In this document: one piece after another, positions 40,596 to 48,029 of the stretch | Layout: each line of letters starts with the position of its first letter | Position numbering within the stretch: the first letter of the stretch is position 1 | Assembly: GCA_018712645.1 (NCBI GenBank) | Contig: DVGO01000037.1 | Span: 1 to 64,000 of the forward strand | Direction: 5' to 3' | DNA from: Candidatus Faecousia faecavium | GTDB lineage: Bacteria; Bacillota; Clostridia; Oscillospirales; Oscillospiraceae | DNA length: 64,000 nucleotides | Notes under the pieces: model-generated | What the model was told of the DNA's origin: nothing | The model's database searches: none | What the model saw: the letters and a program-made list of their open reading frames with translations, nothing else | Translations under genes and position numbers: made by a program

Positions 40596-41475
40596 GGTGA
40601 TGTCCTCCGCAGCCTCCGCATTGGCAGGAATGGTGGTCATCCAGATTCAGTTCGGCAATGTCTTCGTTATTTTTCAGCACAAATCCTGCCGTCTGCCGCA
40701 GGGCATCCGGGGTCAGTTCCCGCAGGCCCAGGGCATCCAGTGCCGCCGCCCAGTCCAGCGTTTCCGCAATGGAGGGCTTTTTCAGAATGGTTTCGCTGGA
40801 GCGGAGTTTCTGCACCGCCAGGGCAACCTGGGCACACAGCCGGTCGTCCACATGGGGAAGCTTTGCCCGGAGAATGGCCAGTTCCTTCTCCATGTCCGGA
40901 TATTCGATATACAGGTAGGCACACCGCCGCCGCAGGGCTTCGCTCAAGGGTCTTGCCCGGTTGGAGGTCAGCACCACAAAGGGAACGGATCTGGCCTGAA
41001 TGGTACCCACTTCTGGGATAGATACCTGCATATCCGACAGCAGCTCCAGCAGGAACGCTTCAAATTCCTCGTCGGCCTTGTCGATTTCGTCAATCAGCAG
41101 CACCACCGGCTTTTCCGACCGGATGGACTGCAGCAGAGGCCGCTCCAGAAGGTATTCGTCACTGAACAGGGATTTGGTCAGCGCATCCTTGTCCTGGGCA
41201 TTCATATTCACCTGGATGGACAGCAGCTGCTTCTGGTAGTTCCACTCGTACAGGGCCTTGCTCTCGTCCAGTCCTTCATAGCATTGCAGACGCACCAGAT
41301 CCCGATCCAGAGCCGAAGCCATCACCTTGGCAATCTCGGTTTTGCCCACACCGGCAGCACCTTCAATCAGCAGCGGCCGTCCCAGCTGCAGCGCCACATA
41401 CAGCACCGTGGCCAGGGTATCATCGTAGATATAATGGGCCTGGTCCATTTTTTGTTTCAGTTCTTCTAAGGTCAT
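40588..41475 (-). CDS. MoxR-family AAA+ ATPase with a His/Cys-rich tail
   Basis: 295 residues from the ATG at 41475 (SD AGGAGAAAC). Walker A LIEGAAGVGKTEIAKV, Walker B VVLLIDEIDKAD, sensor 1 FVVLTSNRARPLS and arginine-finger region LRRRCAYLYIEYP. MoxR ATPases act with VWA partners such as the next gene. The last 17 residues, DHHSCQCGGCGGHHHD, hold five His and three Cys and are not part of the usual family; they could bind a metal. The CoxE-like ATG starts within this tail. Confidence 0.9.
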   Translation of the reverse strand: MTLEELKQKMDQAHYIYDDTLATVLYVALQLGRPLLIEGAAGVGKTEIAKVMASALDRDLVRLQCYEGLDESKALYEWNYQKQLLSIQVNMNAQDKDALTKSLFSDEYLLERPLLQSIRSEKPVVLLIDEIDKADEEFEAFLLELLSDMQVSIPEVGTIQARSVPFVVLTSNRARPLSEALRRRCAYLYIEYPDMEKELAILRAKLPHVDDRLCAQVALAVQKLRSSETILKKPSIAETLDWAAALDALGLRELTPDALRQTAGFVLKNNEDIAELNLDDHHSCQCGGCGGHHHD

Positions 41476-41549
41476 GGAGTTTCTCCTTTTTCTTTTTATT
41501 ATACCATACCCGGCAGCCAATGGGAAGTAGAAACTGCTTGCAGCTGCAC

Positions 41550-41584
41550 AAAACCCTCCTGACAAAAACGGTCAGGAGGGTTTT
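41550..41584 (-). terminator. Terminator of ridA
   Basis: AAAACCCTCCTGAC and GTCAGGAGGGTTTT arms around a seven-base loop, 18 bases after the ridA stop on the minus strand. Confidence 0.92.
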
Positions 41585-41601
41585 GGGGTTATTACAGGAA
41601 T

Positions 41602-41979
41602 TTACTTGCAGGCGAACGCTTCAATTTCCACCAGAGCGCCCTTGGGAATATCCTTGACGGCATAGGCTGCCCGGGCGGGGCAATTTTCCGTAAAGAACTC
41701 GGCATACACTGCGTTCATGGCAGCAAAATCTTCAATATTTGCCAGCAGCACTGTGGTTTTCACCACATCTGCGCAGCTGTATCCAGCCTTTTCCAGAATG
41801 CTGCAGACATTGGTCAGAGACTGACGGGTCTGGGTGGCAATGTCCTCTCCGGCAAAGGCGCCGGTAGCCGGGTCAATGGGAAGCTGCCCGGAGACAAACA
41901 GCAAATTTCCTGCCTGCACTGCCTGAGAATAAGGGCCGATGGCTGCAGGGGCATTTTCCGTGTGAATGGGATGGTTCAT
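41602..41979 (-). CDS. RidA-family reactive intermediate deaminase
   Basis: 125 residues of the YjgF/RidA trimeric family. Hydrolyses reactive enamine/imine intermediates released by PLP enzymes. Motifs AIGPYSQAVQAGNLLFVSGQ and the conserved active-site arginine in CPARAAYAVKDIPKGALVEIEA. SD GGAAG before the ATG. It lies 21 bases downstream of the leucine-rich-repeat gene and probably shares its transcript, an odd pairing with no obvious functional reason. Confidence 0.93.
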   Translation of the reverse strand: MNHPIHTENAPAAIGPYSQAVQAGNLLFVSGQLPIDPATGAFAGEDIATQTRQSLTNVCSILEKAGYSCADVVKTTVLLANIEDFAAMNAVYAEFFTENCPARAAYAVKDIPKGALVEIEAFACK

Positions 41980-42000
41980 AAAAATACTTCCTTTCGTGTA

Positions 42001-43668
42001 TTAGGATTCCGTTTCCAGATACCAGCCCACGTTGTTGGGGGCATCAGGATACCGGAAAGCTTCGGCAATCAGTTTATACGAGGGCAGGGGCGTAATTTCG
42101 TCCGTATCATACCGCCAGCCTACGCCGTAAGGCTGAGAACCGGTAAAGGAGGACCAGCAGTCCGGATGCTGCTCGATGAAGCGCTCCTGCTCTTCCTTGG
42201 GAATCCGGCTGCCGCCGGCAGGGTTCAGTCTGGCACACAAATGAGTCAGAGGCAGATCGTCCAGGGGAGACAGGTCCAGGGCGTGGGTGTTGCTGATATT
42301 CAGCATTTCCAGGCTTTCACAGTTTGCCAAAGGCGACAGGTCCTCAATATACTCGCAGAAGGCGATTTCCAGGAACTTCAGCTTCTTGCAGTTTTCAAAG
42401 GGTGTCAAATCCTTGATGGGTGCACCGGATACGATGATGTATTCCAGGTTGGGCATTCCCGCCACAAAGGGCACTGCATCCAGGAATTCATTGTGGCCGA
42501 TGTCCATAAACTGCACATCTTCGCAGTAAATCAGGTCATGGCAGTTGTCATCCACCAGGCCGTAAACCGCCCGGATCACCTGAGCGTCAGTCAGGCTGCT
42601 TCCGCCCTCGCCGAAGTACACCCGCCAGACCACCTTGGTCTTGTCCCGGTAGTCGTCCCGGATTTTGGCCAGAACGTCATTGGACATCTGGCAGTTTTCC
42701 AGCACAAAGCGGCTGCAGTTCTGCATCAGATCCAGCGCAAGGCGTACTTCCTGTTCCCCATCGTCACCGATTTTCGTATTCTTGATGTGCACTTCTTCGT
42801 CGGTAGTGGATATGGTCTGACCGAAGAAGTCAAAGCTGTAATGGAACTTCACCTCCGGAGCGGTGTCCATCAGGGTTTTGACGTCCTCCTTGGTCAGCTG
42901 GCTGACGCCTTCGGCATCGGTCAGTTCCACACTTTCCAGGTTGGGCAGCATAGCCAGCTTTTCCGCCACCTCGGCAATGCCATCGGAGGTCAGGGAAGAC
43001 AGATCCAGCTGGGTGGTCTGGGTGTCGTACTCCTTGCCCATCAGTTCCACGGTACAGGTAATGTCGATTGCTTCATAGGCAGCTTTCAGCTGCTCCACCT
43101 GCTCCAAGGACAGCTCCGGCATTTTCAGGTTGATGGACTTCACCTGAGGAAGATACACCAGATTTTCCATCAGTGCATCCAGGGTGTAGTCTCCATTTTC
43201 CAGCGCCAGCTCCGTAGTGTCCGGGGGGAAGGCTTTTCCGCCCAGGTCCACCGTATAGGTAACTGCGCAGTCCGGATTCTGACTCTGGAAGGCTTCCAGC
43301 TGGGCGTAGTCATGGCAGGCAGAAGCATCCAGGGTCTTCAAGTTCGGAAAATATTTGCTCAGAATGTCCACATCTTCCTGGGTCAGGGTACTGACGCTGA
43401 TGCTTTCCGAATCGCTGGAAACTTTTCCATTCTGGAACGGAACGTTCCAGACAATCTGGCACTGGGGAAGTTGAGCGTGAACCTGGTCATAATGGTCGGC
43501 TGAAATATCCTCCTGCCGCAGATCCAGCGTAACTGCATGGATGGAATAGGCCTTTCCTTCCACAAAAATGTGATTGTCCCGGTACCACAGGAAGCCCACG
43601 ATGCCTCCTACCGCCAGGGTCAGGATAATCACAATTACCAGAAGGACGGTCACAAGTTTATTCTTCAC
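42001..43668 (-). CDS. Membrane-anchored leucine-rich-repeat protein
   Basis: 555 residues from a GTG at 43668, chosen because GGAGG lies eight bases upstream; the first codons of the longer frame are the SD itself. Membrane helix at about 5-28 (LVTVLLVIVIILTLAVGGIV), then an exterior region of irregular leucine-rich repeats: several about 75-residue units of the type LTxEDVDxLxKxFPNLKxLDAS near 85-300, and classic repeats at about 400-480 (FLEIAFCEYIEDLSPLANCE, SLEMLNISN). No enzymatic motif. Probably a surface protein for binding other proteins. The C-terminal about 60 residues end in an aromatic, proline-rich stretch. Confidence 0.82.
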   Translation of the reverse strand: MKNKLVTVLLVIVIILTLAVGGIVGFLWYRDNHIFVEGKAYSIHAVTLDLRQEDISADHYDQVHAQLPQCQIVWNVPFQNGKVSSDSESISVSTLTQEDVDILSKYFPNLKTLDASACHDYAQLEAFQSQNPDCAVTYTVDLGGKAFPPDTTELALENGDYTLDALMENLVYLPQVKSINLKMPELSLEQVEQLKAAYEAIDITCTVELMGKEYDTQTTQLDLSSLTSDGIAEVAEKLAMLPNLESVELTDAEGVSQLTKEDVKTLMDTAPEVKFHYSFDFFGQTISTTDEEVHIKNTKIGDDGEQEVRLALDLMQNCSRFVLENCQMSNDVLAKIRDDYRDKTKVVWRVYFGEGGSSLTDAQVIRAVYGLVDDNCHDLIYCEDVQFMDIGHNEFLDAVPFVAGMPNLEYIIVSGAPIKDLTPFENCKKLKFLEIAFCEYIEDLSPLANCESLEMLNISNTHALDLSPLDDLPLTHLCARLNPAGGSRIPKEEQERFIEQHPDCWSSFTGSQPYGVGWRYDTDEITPLPSYKLIAEAFRYPDAPNNVGWYLETES

Positions 43669-43683
43669 TGCATTGACCTCCAA

Positions 43684-43976
43684 ATGATTTCAAACTGTGA
43701 AAAATCATAGCACATTTTTAACCGAATTGCAACCTTTTGTCAGAAAAGCCTCGCAGAGTTTGCTGCCTACGGCGGCAAATAAAGTCAAGAACGTTTTCGG
43801 CCGGGGCGCGTACCTGGACGAAAACACATCTCAGGCTGCAAGTGTGGAATTTGTCCCCAATCGGGGGACAAATTCTGCGCGCAGCAGACTGCCAAAGTTT
43901 GTCGAAAAATCCCGCAGGGGTTTTTCGACAGTCTGAAAGACCGCAGGCACCGGAATGCCTGCGGTCTTTGCTTGTA
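43684..43976. repeat. Palindrome-rich intergenic segment
   Basis: Three perfect or near-perfect hairpins in 125 bases: GAATTTGTCCCC/GGGGACAAATTC (43847-43875), TGTCGAAAAA/TTTTTCGACA (43900-43930) and AAAGACCGCAGGC/GCCTGCGGTCTTT (43936-43969). The last can terminate the downstream convergent side of the permease gene. An 79-codon plus-strand frame (43697-43936) runs through the hairpins and has no SD; I do not call it a gene. The composition looks like an interspersed repeat element. Confidence 0.6.
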
Positions 43977-45230
43977 TCAATCCCGGCGCAGCGCCTCGAT
44001 GGGATTCAGGTTTGCCGCCTGGACGGCAGGCAGCATGCCGAATACCACGCCGATCAGGGTGGAGAACACTACCGCCACGGCAATGGCCGGCAGGCTGATG
44101 GATACCGGAATTTGTACCATGCTGGATATCAGCTGGGCCATAATCACACCGGTAATCACGCCAATCAAGCCGCCCATACTGGTCAGAACTGCAGATTCTG
44201 TCAGGAACTGAAGCAAAATCCGCTTTTTCTTGGCGCCGATGGCCTTTTTCAGGCCGATTTCCGCAGTACGTTCTGTAACGGACACCAGCATGATGTTCAT
44301 AACACCGATGCCGCCAACCAGCAGCGAGATACTGGCAATCCAGATCAGCTGGGTGTTGGTGGACTCGGACATCTTCTGCAGCTGCTGGGCCTGCTCCAGC
44401 ATATCCTGGCTGCGGTACTGGAGTTTGCTGCTGGAACTGACAATTTGCTTTTGATTCAGCAGATCTGCCGCATCCTGCCCGGCGCTGGTCATGGCATCGG
44501 TATTGACCACTTTGATGGCCACGCTCTGGGGCTCATCAAACCGGTAAGCCGTGGGCCAAACACTGTCAGGCAGATAGACAGCACCAGTGGAGTTGTTCAT
44601 ATACAGCTGGTAGTCCTTCATGGAGTTGATGGTGGGGGCAAATTCTTCCGAAAGGGCCACCACGCCTACCACGGTGAAGGCATCGCTGTTCAGCTCCACG
44701 GTTTTTCCCACCGGGTCTTCCCCGCCAAAGAGGTTCTTGACGGTGTTGGTGTCCACCAGAACCACTTTGCGGTAGTTGTCATAGTCGCTCTGGGTAAAGC
44801 CCCGGCCGCTTTTCACCTGGTAGCCGTACACGTCCAGATAATGCTCATCAATTCCAAAAATCTGCCCGCTGTAGCGGATGTTCTGGTAGTACAGTCCATC
44901 GGAATAATCCCGGGCACAGTACAGCGATACTTCCTGCACACCCGAAATTTCCTTCAGCTCCTGCCGGGTCTTTTCGGTAATTACCCGAACGCCGTCCGGG
45001 TTTCCGTTCCAGGCCATATCGTAAGGGTAGCTTCCCTCGTTGAGCTGGACGGTAACCACGTTATTGCCTGCACCAATCAGGTTCTCCTTGATCTGCTCAT
45101 TGGTGCCCTGAATGGTAGAAACAATGGTAATGATGGCTGCGATGCCGATGATGATACCCAGCATGGTCAGCACCGAGCGCATCTTATGCCCCCAGATACC
45201 CTGGAAGGCAAGTCTGATATTTTCTGTCAT
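43977..45230 (-). CDS. MacB-type ABC transporter permease (FtsX family)
   Basis: 417 residues. One N-terminal helix (about 18-40: MRSVLTMLGIIIGIAAIITI), a large extracytoplasmic MacB_PCD domain (about 45-270), then three helices of the FtsX core with SLLVGGIGVMNIMLVSVTER and TEIGLKKAIGAKKKRIL. The usual final NLNPIEALRRD is present. Works with the ATPase at 47220-48029 and the two adaptors to export a peptide or drug, or for mechanotransmission. SD GGAGG before the ATG, eleven bases after the upstream adaptor gene. Confidence 0.92.
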   Translation of the reverse strand: MTENIRLAFQGIWGHKMRSVLTMLGIIIGIAAIITIVSTIQGTNEQIKENLIGAGNNVVTVQLNEGSYPYDMAWNGNPDGVRVITEKTRQELKEISGVQEVSLYCARDYSDGLYYQNIRYSGQIFGIDEHYLDVYGYQVKSGRGFTQSDYDNYRKVVLVDTNTVKNLFGGEDPVGKTVELNSDAFTVVGVVALSEEFAPTINSMKDYQLYMNNSTGAVYLPDSVWPTAYRFDEPQSVAIKVVNTDAMTSAGQDAADLLNQKQIVSSSSKLQYRSQDMLEQAQQLQKMSESTNTQLIWIASISLLVGGIGVMNIMLVSVTERTAEIGLKKAIGAKKKRILLQFLTESAVLTSMGGLIGVITGVIMAQLISSMVQIPVSISLPAIAVAVVFSTLIGVVFGMLPAVQAANLNPIEALRRD

Positions 45231-45241
45231 AACTGCCCTCC

Positions 45242-47335
45242 TTAGTACGAATACAGGCTGGACAAATCACTCAATTCCGTAGGCGCACCGGGTTGTACAT
45301 TCTTTCCATAGGGGAAGGCAATGTAATCATCCTCGCTCAGGCCGCCCTTGATTTCGGTGTAGCTGCCCCAGAGGGACTTGCCCACGGTAACGGTACGTTT
45401 TTCCAGTTTGCCGCCTGCGCCCTGAACATAGACATAGGACTCTCCATTCTCCGTGCGGACAAAGGGATTCTGCAGGTAGATGCCGTTGGCCCCGGTACTG
45501 GTGGCAAAGGTCATGCTCACATACTTACCCGCCTGCAGGTCGGCGCTGCCGTCCACAAAGGCTACAAAGGGATAGTAGGAAGAATTGGGGTTGCCCATGC
45601 CGCTGTAGCCGTTATCTCTGCTGGGGAAGTCGCCGATGGACTGTACGGTTCCGGTGTAAGTCATACCGGACTCCCAGTCGTTGATGGTAACCTCCTGGCC
45701 AATGCGCAGGTTGTCCTTTTCCAGCTCGTTGATGCTGCCTTCCACATAGAATCCGCCGCCGCCGGAAACCTTCATAAAGGGAGTCTTGGACTCCTTGGCT
45801 TCCTCCTCCGTCAGCAGGGATACCACTTCGCCGTCAATATCGGCGTAGATGTTGCCGTCGCCCACTTCGGTCTGCATAATCTTGTAGTCGGCGTCTGCCA
45901 TCTTGATCTTGAACTCCAGATCCTTGATCTTCTTTTCCTGCTCAGAACGCATCTGGGCAATCTGGGCTGCGGTATAGCCGCTGCCAAAGTCAATATCCGG
46001 GATTTCAATTCCGCCGGGGTCCTCTTCCCCGTCATCAATCAGGGTATAGTCCATCATCCCGGAGGCATCAAACAACCGGACAGAGAAGCTGCCCTCCCAA
46101 CCGTAGACGTGGGCGCCCTGCCAGACCGTCCGCTGGCCCAGAGACATATTTCCCTGAGTGATTTTGAAGATCACATAGTACGAATCCACGCTGATATGGC
46201 CTTCGTCGCCGCCCTCTTCCGGGACGTCAGAGGCCTGGGACATTTCCGCCTGGGTCTGTGTATCCTCCAGGGAAACCTCTTCAGAAATTATCTGGGTTAT
46301 GTCTTCGATGTTTTCCGCAACAGTTTCTCCCACGGTATCCTCGACGGTTTCTCCGACGGTTTCTCCGACGGTTTCTCCGACGGTTTCTCCGACAGTTTCT
46401 CCGACAGTTTCTCCGACGGTTTCTCCGACAGTTTCTCCGACGGTTTCTTCAACGGTTTCTTCGAAGGTTTCCTCGATGGTTTCCTCGATGGTTTCCTCGA
46501 TGGTTTCCTCGATGGTTTCTTCGATGGTTTCTTCGATGGTTTCCTCGATGGTTTCTTCCGTTGTTTCTTCGGTAGTTTCCTCTGTAGTCTCTTCCGTAGT
46601 TTCCGGCTCCGTCGGATCCACCGTCATGTTCTGCAGTTCTTCTGCCCGCTGGCGAATGGCTTCCAATACGCCGCTGTCAATATTGGTAGTATCCTGAAGC
46701 CAGCAGATCAGTGCCAGTTCCTGGCTGCTGCCGTTATATTCTGGATTATCGGAAATCCGGTAAGCCTCCATCAGCATGGTGCCATTGTTGATGTCTTCAT
46801 CAATGGACGGCTCATCAAAAGACGGCGGCTGCATGGGTTTCATGCTGGCAATTCTGTTCAGCTCCGCCTTGGCATCTTCCAGATCCAGCTTGAGCTTTTC
46901 CACTTCCAGCCGCTTACGCTCCAATTCCAGTTCCGAAAGGGTGGTATCAAAGCGCAGCAGCACGTCACCTTTTTTGACCATATCACCCTGAGCAACCAAA
47001 ACCTCCGTCACCGTCTGGGTATCCGAGAGGAACACCGTCTGTATCCGGTCGGTGGTTACAGGGCCATAGCTTTCCTGGGAATCCCCCCAGTATTCGGTCA
47101 TACCAATATCCATAAAAGAGTAGACACCTACAGGCTCGGCTTTGCCGCCTGCGCCCAGCCAGATTCCTGCACCCAGTGCAACTACCAGCACAACCGCGGT
47201 GACACTCAGAATCAGTTTCTTATTCTTCAGATTGGCTCTCTTCAGAGAAATCTTCGGCAGTGTGATCTTCGGCAGATTCTCTTTCTTCACAGAGAGTTTC
47301 TTCAGATTTATGTTCTTCAGATCCAGTTTCTTCAT
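45242..47335 (-). CDS. HlyD/MacA-like adaptor with an internal tandem-repeat region
   Basis: 697 residues from the ATG at 47335 (AGGAG six bases upstream). A Lys-rich N-terminus of repeated LxK units (LKNINLKKLSVKKENLPK) precedes one membrane helix (about 44-64). Then the biotinyl-lipoyl half-motif (TEVLVAQGDMVKKGDVLLRF), a coiled-coil arm, an about 100-residue tract of four-residue units ending in T (EETT, EETI, EETV, GETV; about 241-343), a second coiled-coil arm (QEKKIKDLEFKIKMADADYK), and beta-barrel domains (VGDGNIYADIDGEVVSLL, LRIGQEVTINDWESG). Bridges the exporter to the outside. The repeat lies in the hairpin loop and probably varies between strains. Confidence 0.88.
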   Translation of the reverse strand: MKKLDLKNINLKKLSVKKENLPKITLPKISLKRANLKNKKLILSVTAVVLVVALGAGIWLGAGGKAEPVGVYSFMDIGMTEYWGDSQESYGPVTTDRIQTVFLSDTQTVTEVLVAQGDMVKKGDVLLRFDTTLSELELERKRLEVEKLKLDLEDAKAELNRIASMKPMQPPSFDEPSIDEDINNGTMLMEAYRISDNPEYNGSSQELALICWLQDTTNIDSGVLEAIRQRAEELQNMTVDPTEPETTEETTEETTEETTEETIEETIEETIEETIEETIEETIEETIEETFEETVEETVGETVGETVGETVGETVGETVGETVGETVGETVEDTVGETVAENIEDITQIISEEVSLEDTQTQAEMSQASDVPEEGGDEGHISVDSYYVIFKITQGNMSLGQRTVWQGAHVYGWEGSFSVRLFDASGMMDYTLIDDGEEDPGGIEIPDIDFGSGYTAAQIAQMRSEQEKKIKDLEFKIKMADADYKIMQTEVGDGNIYADIDGEVVSLLTEEEAKESKTPFMKVSGGGGFYVEGSINELEKDNLRIGQEVTINDWESGMTYTGTVQSIGDFPSRDNGYSGMGNPNSSYYPFVAFVDGSADLQAGKYVSMTFATSTGANGIYLQNPFVRTENGESYVYVQGAGGKLEKRTVTVGKSLWGSYTEIKGGLSEDDYIAFPYGKNVQPGAPTELSDLSSLYSY
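46305..46610 (-). repeat. 12-bp coding tandem repeat array
   Basis: About 25 imperfect copies of a 12-base unit (GTCGGAGAAACC on the minus strand) encoding Glu/Gly-Glu-Thr-x. Units drift gradually from EETT through EETI and EETV to GETV, so neighbouring copies are the most alike, which is the mark of stepwise slippage. Unit length is a multiple of three, so copy changes keep the frame. Confidence 0.92.
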
Positions 47336-48029
47336 CTGTGTCTCCTTCCTGCTGTACTTCACCGGTATGCAGCTCGCCGTCCAAAATCCGGTAGGTCTTG
47401 TCAGCGCAGGCTGCAATACTGGGCTCGTGGGTAATCATGATAATGGTCATTCCCTCCTGGCTCAGCTGGCGGAAAATATCCATAATCTGGTTGCCCGCCT
47501 TGGTATCCAAAGCACCGGTAGGTTCGTCTGCCAGCAGAAGATCCGGTTTCCCCACAATGGCCCGGGCAATCGCCACTCTCTGGCACTGACCGCCGGACAT
47601 CTGGTTGGGCAAAAAGTGCATTCGCTCTTCCAGTCCCACGGACTTCAGCGCTTCCGCCGCCCGTTCCCGCCGCTCCTGTACCGGGACACCGGCGTACAGC
47701 AGCGGCAGCGCCACATTGTCCAGAGCGTCCATTTTCGGCAGCAGATGGAAGCTCTGGAACACAAAGCCCAGGTGCTTGTTACGGATCTCTGCCAGATCGT
47801 CGTCGGTCAAATCCTTCAAATTTTTTCCGTCCAGCTCATAGCTGCCGGAGGTGGGAACGTCCAGGCAGCCGATGATATTCATCAGCGTAGTCTTTCCGGA
47901 ACCGGAAGGGCCCATGATTGCCAGGTAATCTCCCTTTTCCACGGTCATATTCACATTTTTCAGAACCCGCACCGGCTCTTTGCCCTGCATGTAGTCCTTA
48001 CAAATATCTGTCAGCTTCAAAATGGGCAT
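47220..48029 (-). CDS. MacB-type ABC transporter ATPase with acidic tail
   Basis: 269 residues from the ATG at 48029 (SD GAGGTGG). Walker A MGPSGSGKTTLMN, Q-loop FVFQSFHLLP, signature NQMSGGQCQRVAIARAI, Walker B LLLADEPTGALD and H-loop MITHEPSIA; the LolD/MacB family. The core is complete by about residue 225. The last about 40 residues are strongly acidic (GSEEHKSEETLCEERESAED) and are encoded in the 116 bases that also encode the basic start of the downstream adaptor in another frame. Its start codon shares a base with the stop of the upstream adaptor (TAATG). Confidence 0.92.
   Translation of the reverse strand: MPILKLTDICKDYMQGKEPVRVLKNVNMTVEKGDYLAIMGPSGSGKTTLMNIIGCLDVPTSGSYELDGKNLKDLTDDDLAEIRNKHLGFVFQSFHLLPKMDALDNVALPLLYAGVPVQERRERAAEALKSVGLEERMHFLPNQMSGGQCQRVAIARAIVGKPDLLLADEPTGALDTKAGNQIMDIFRQLSQEGMTIIMITHEPSIAACADKTYRILDGELHTGEVQQEGDTDEETGSEEHKSEETLCEERESAEDHTAEDFSEESQSEE

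Noticed and set aside
43697-43936. 79-residue plus-strand protein in the palindromic spacer
   Set aside because: No SD and runs through three hairpins; more likely a chance frame in a repeat-like element.
46305-46610. Possible CRISPR array because of regular repeats
   Set aside because: The unit is 12 bp without unique spacers and is translated in frame; no cas genes are near.
45293-47434. Very long plus-strand open frame (over 700 codons) opposite the export adaptor
   Set aside because: It is antisense to a gene with clear HlyD domains, has no SD, and stays open because of the GC-biased codons and 12-base repeats.
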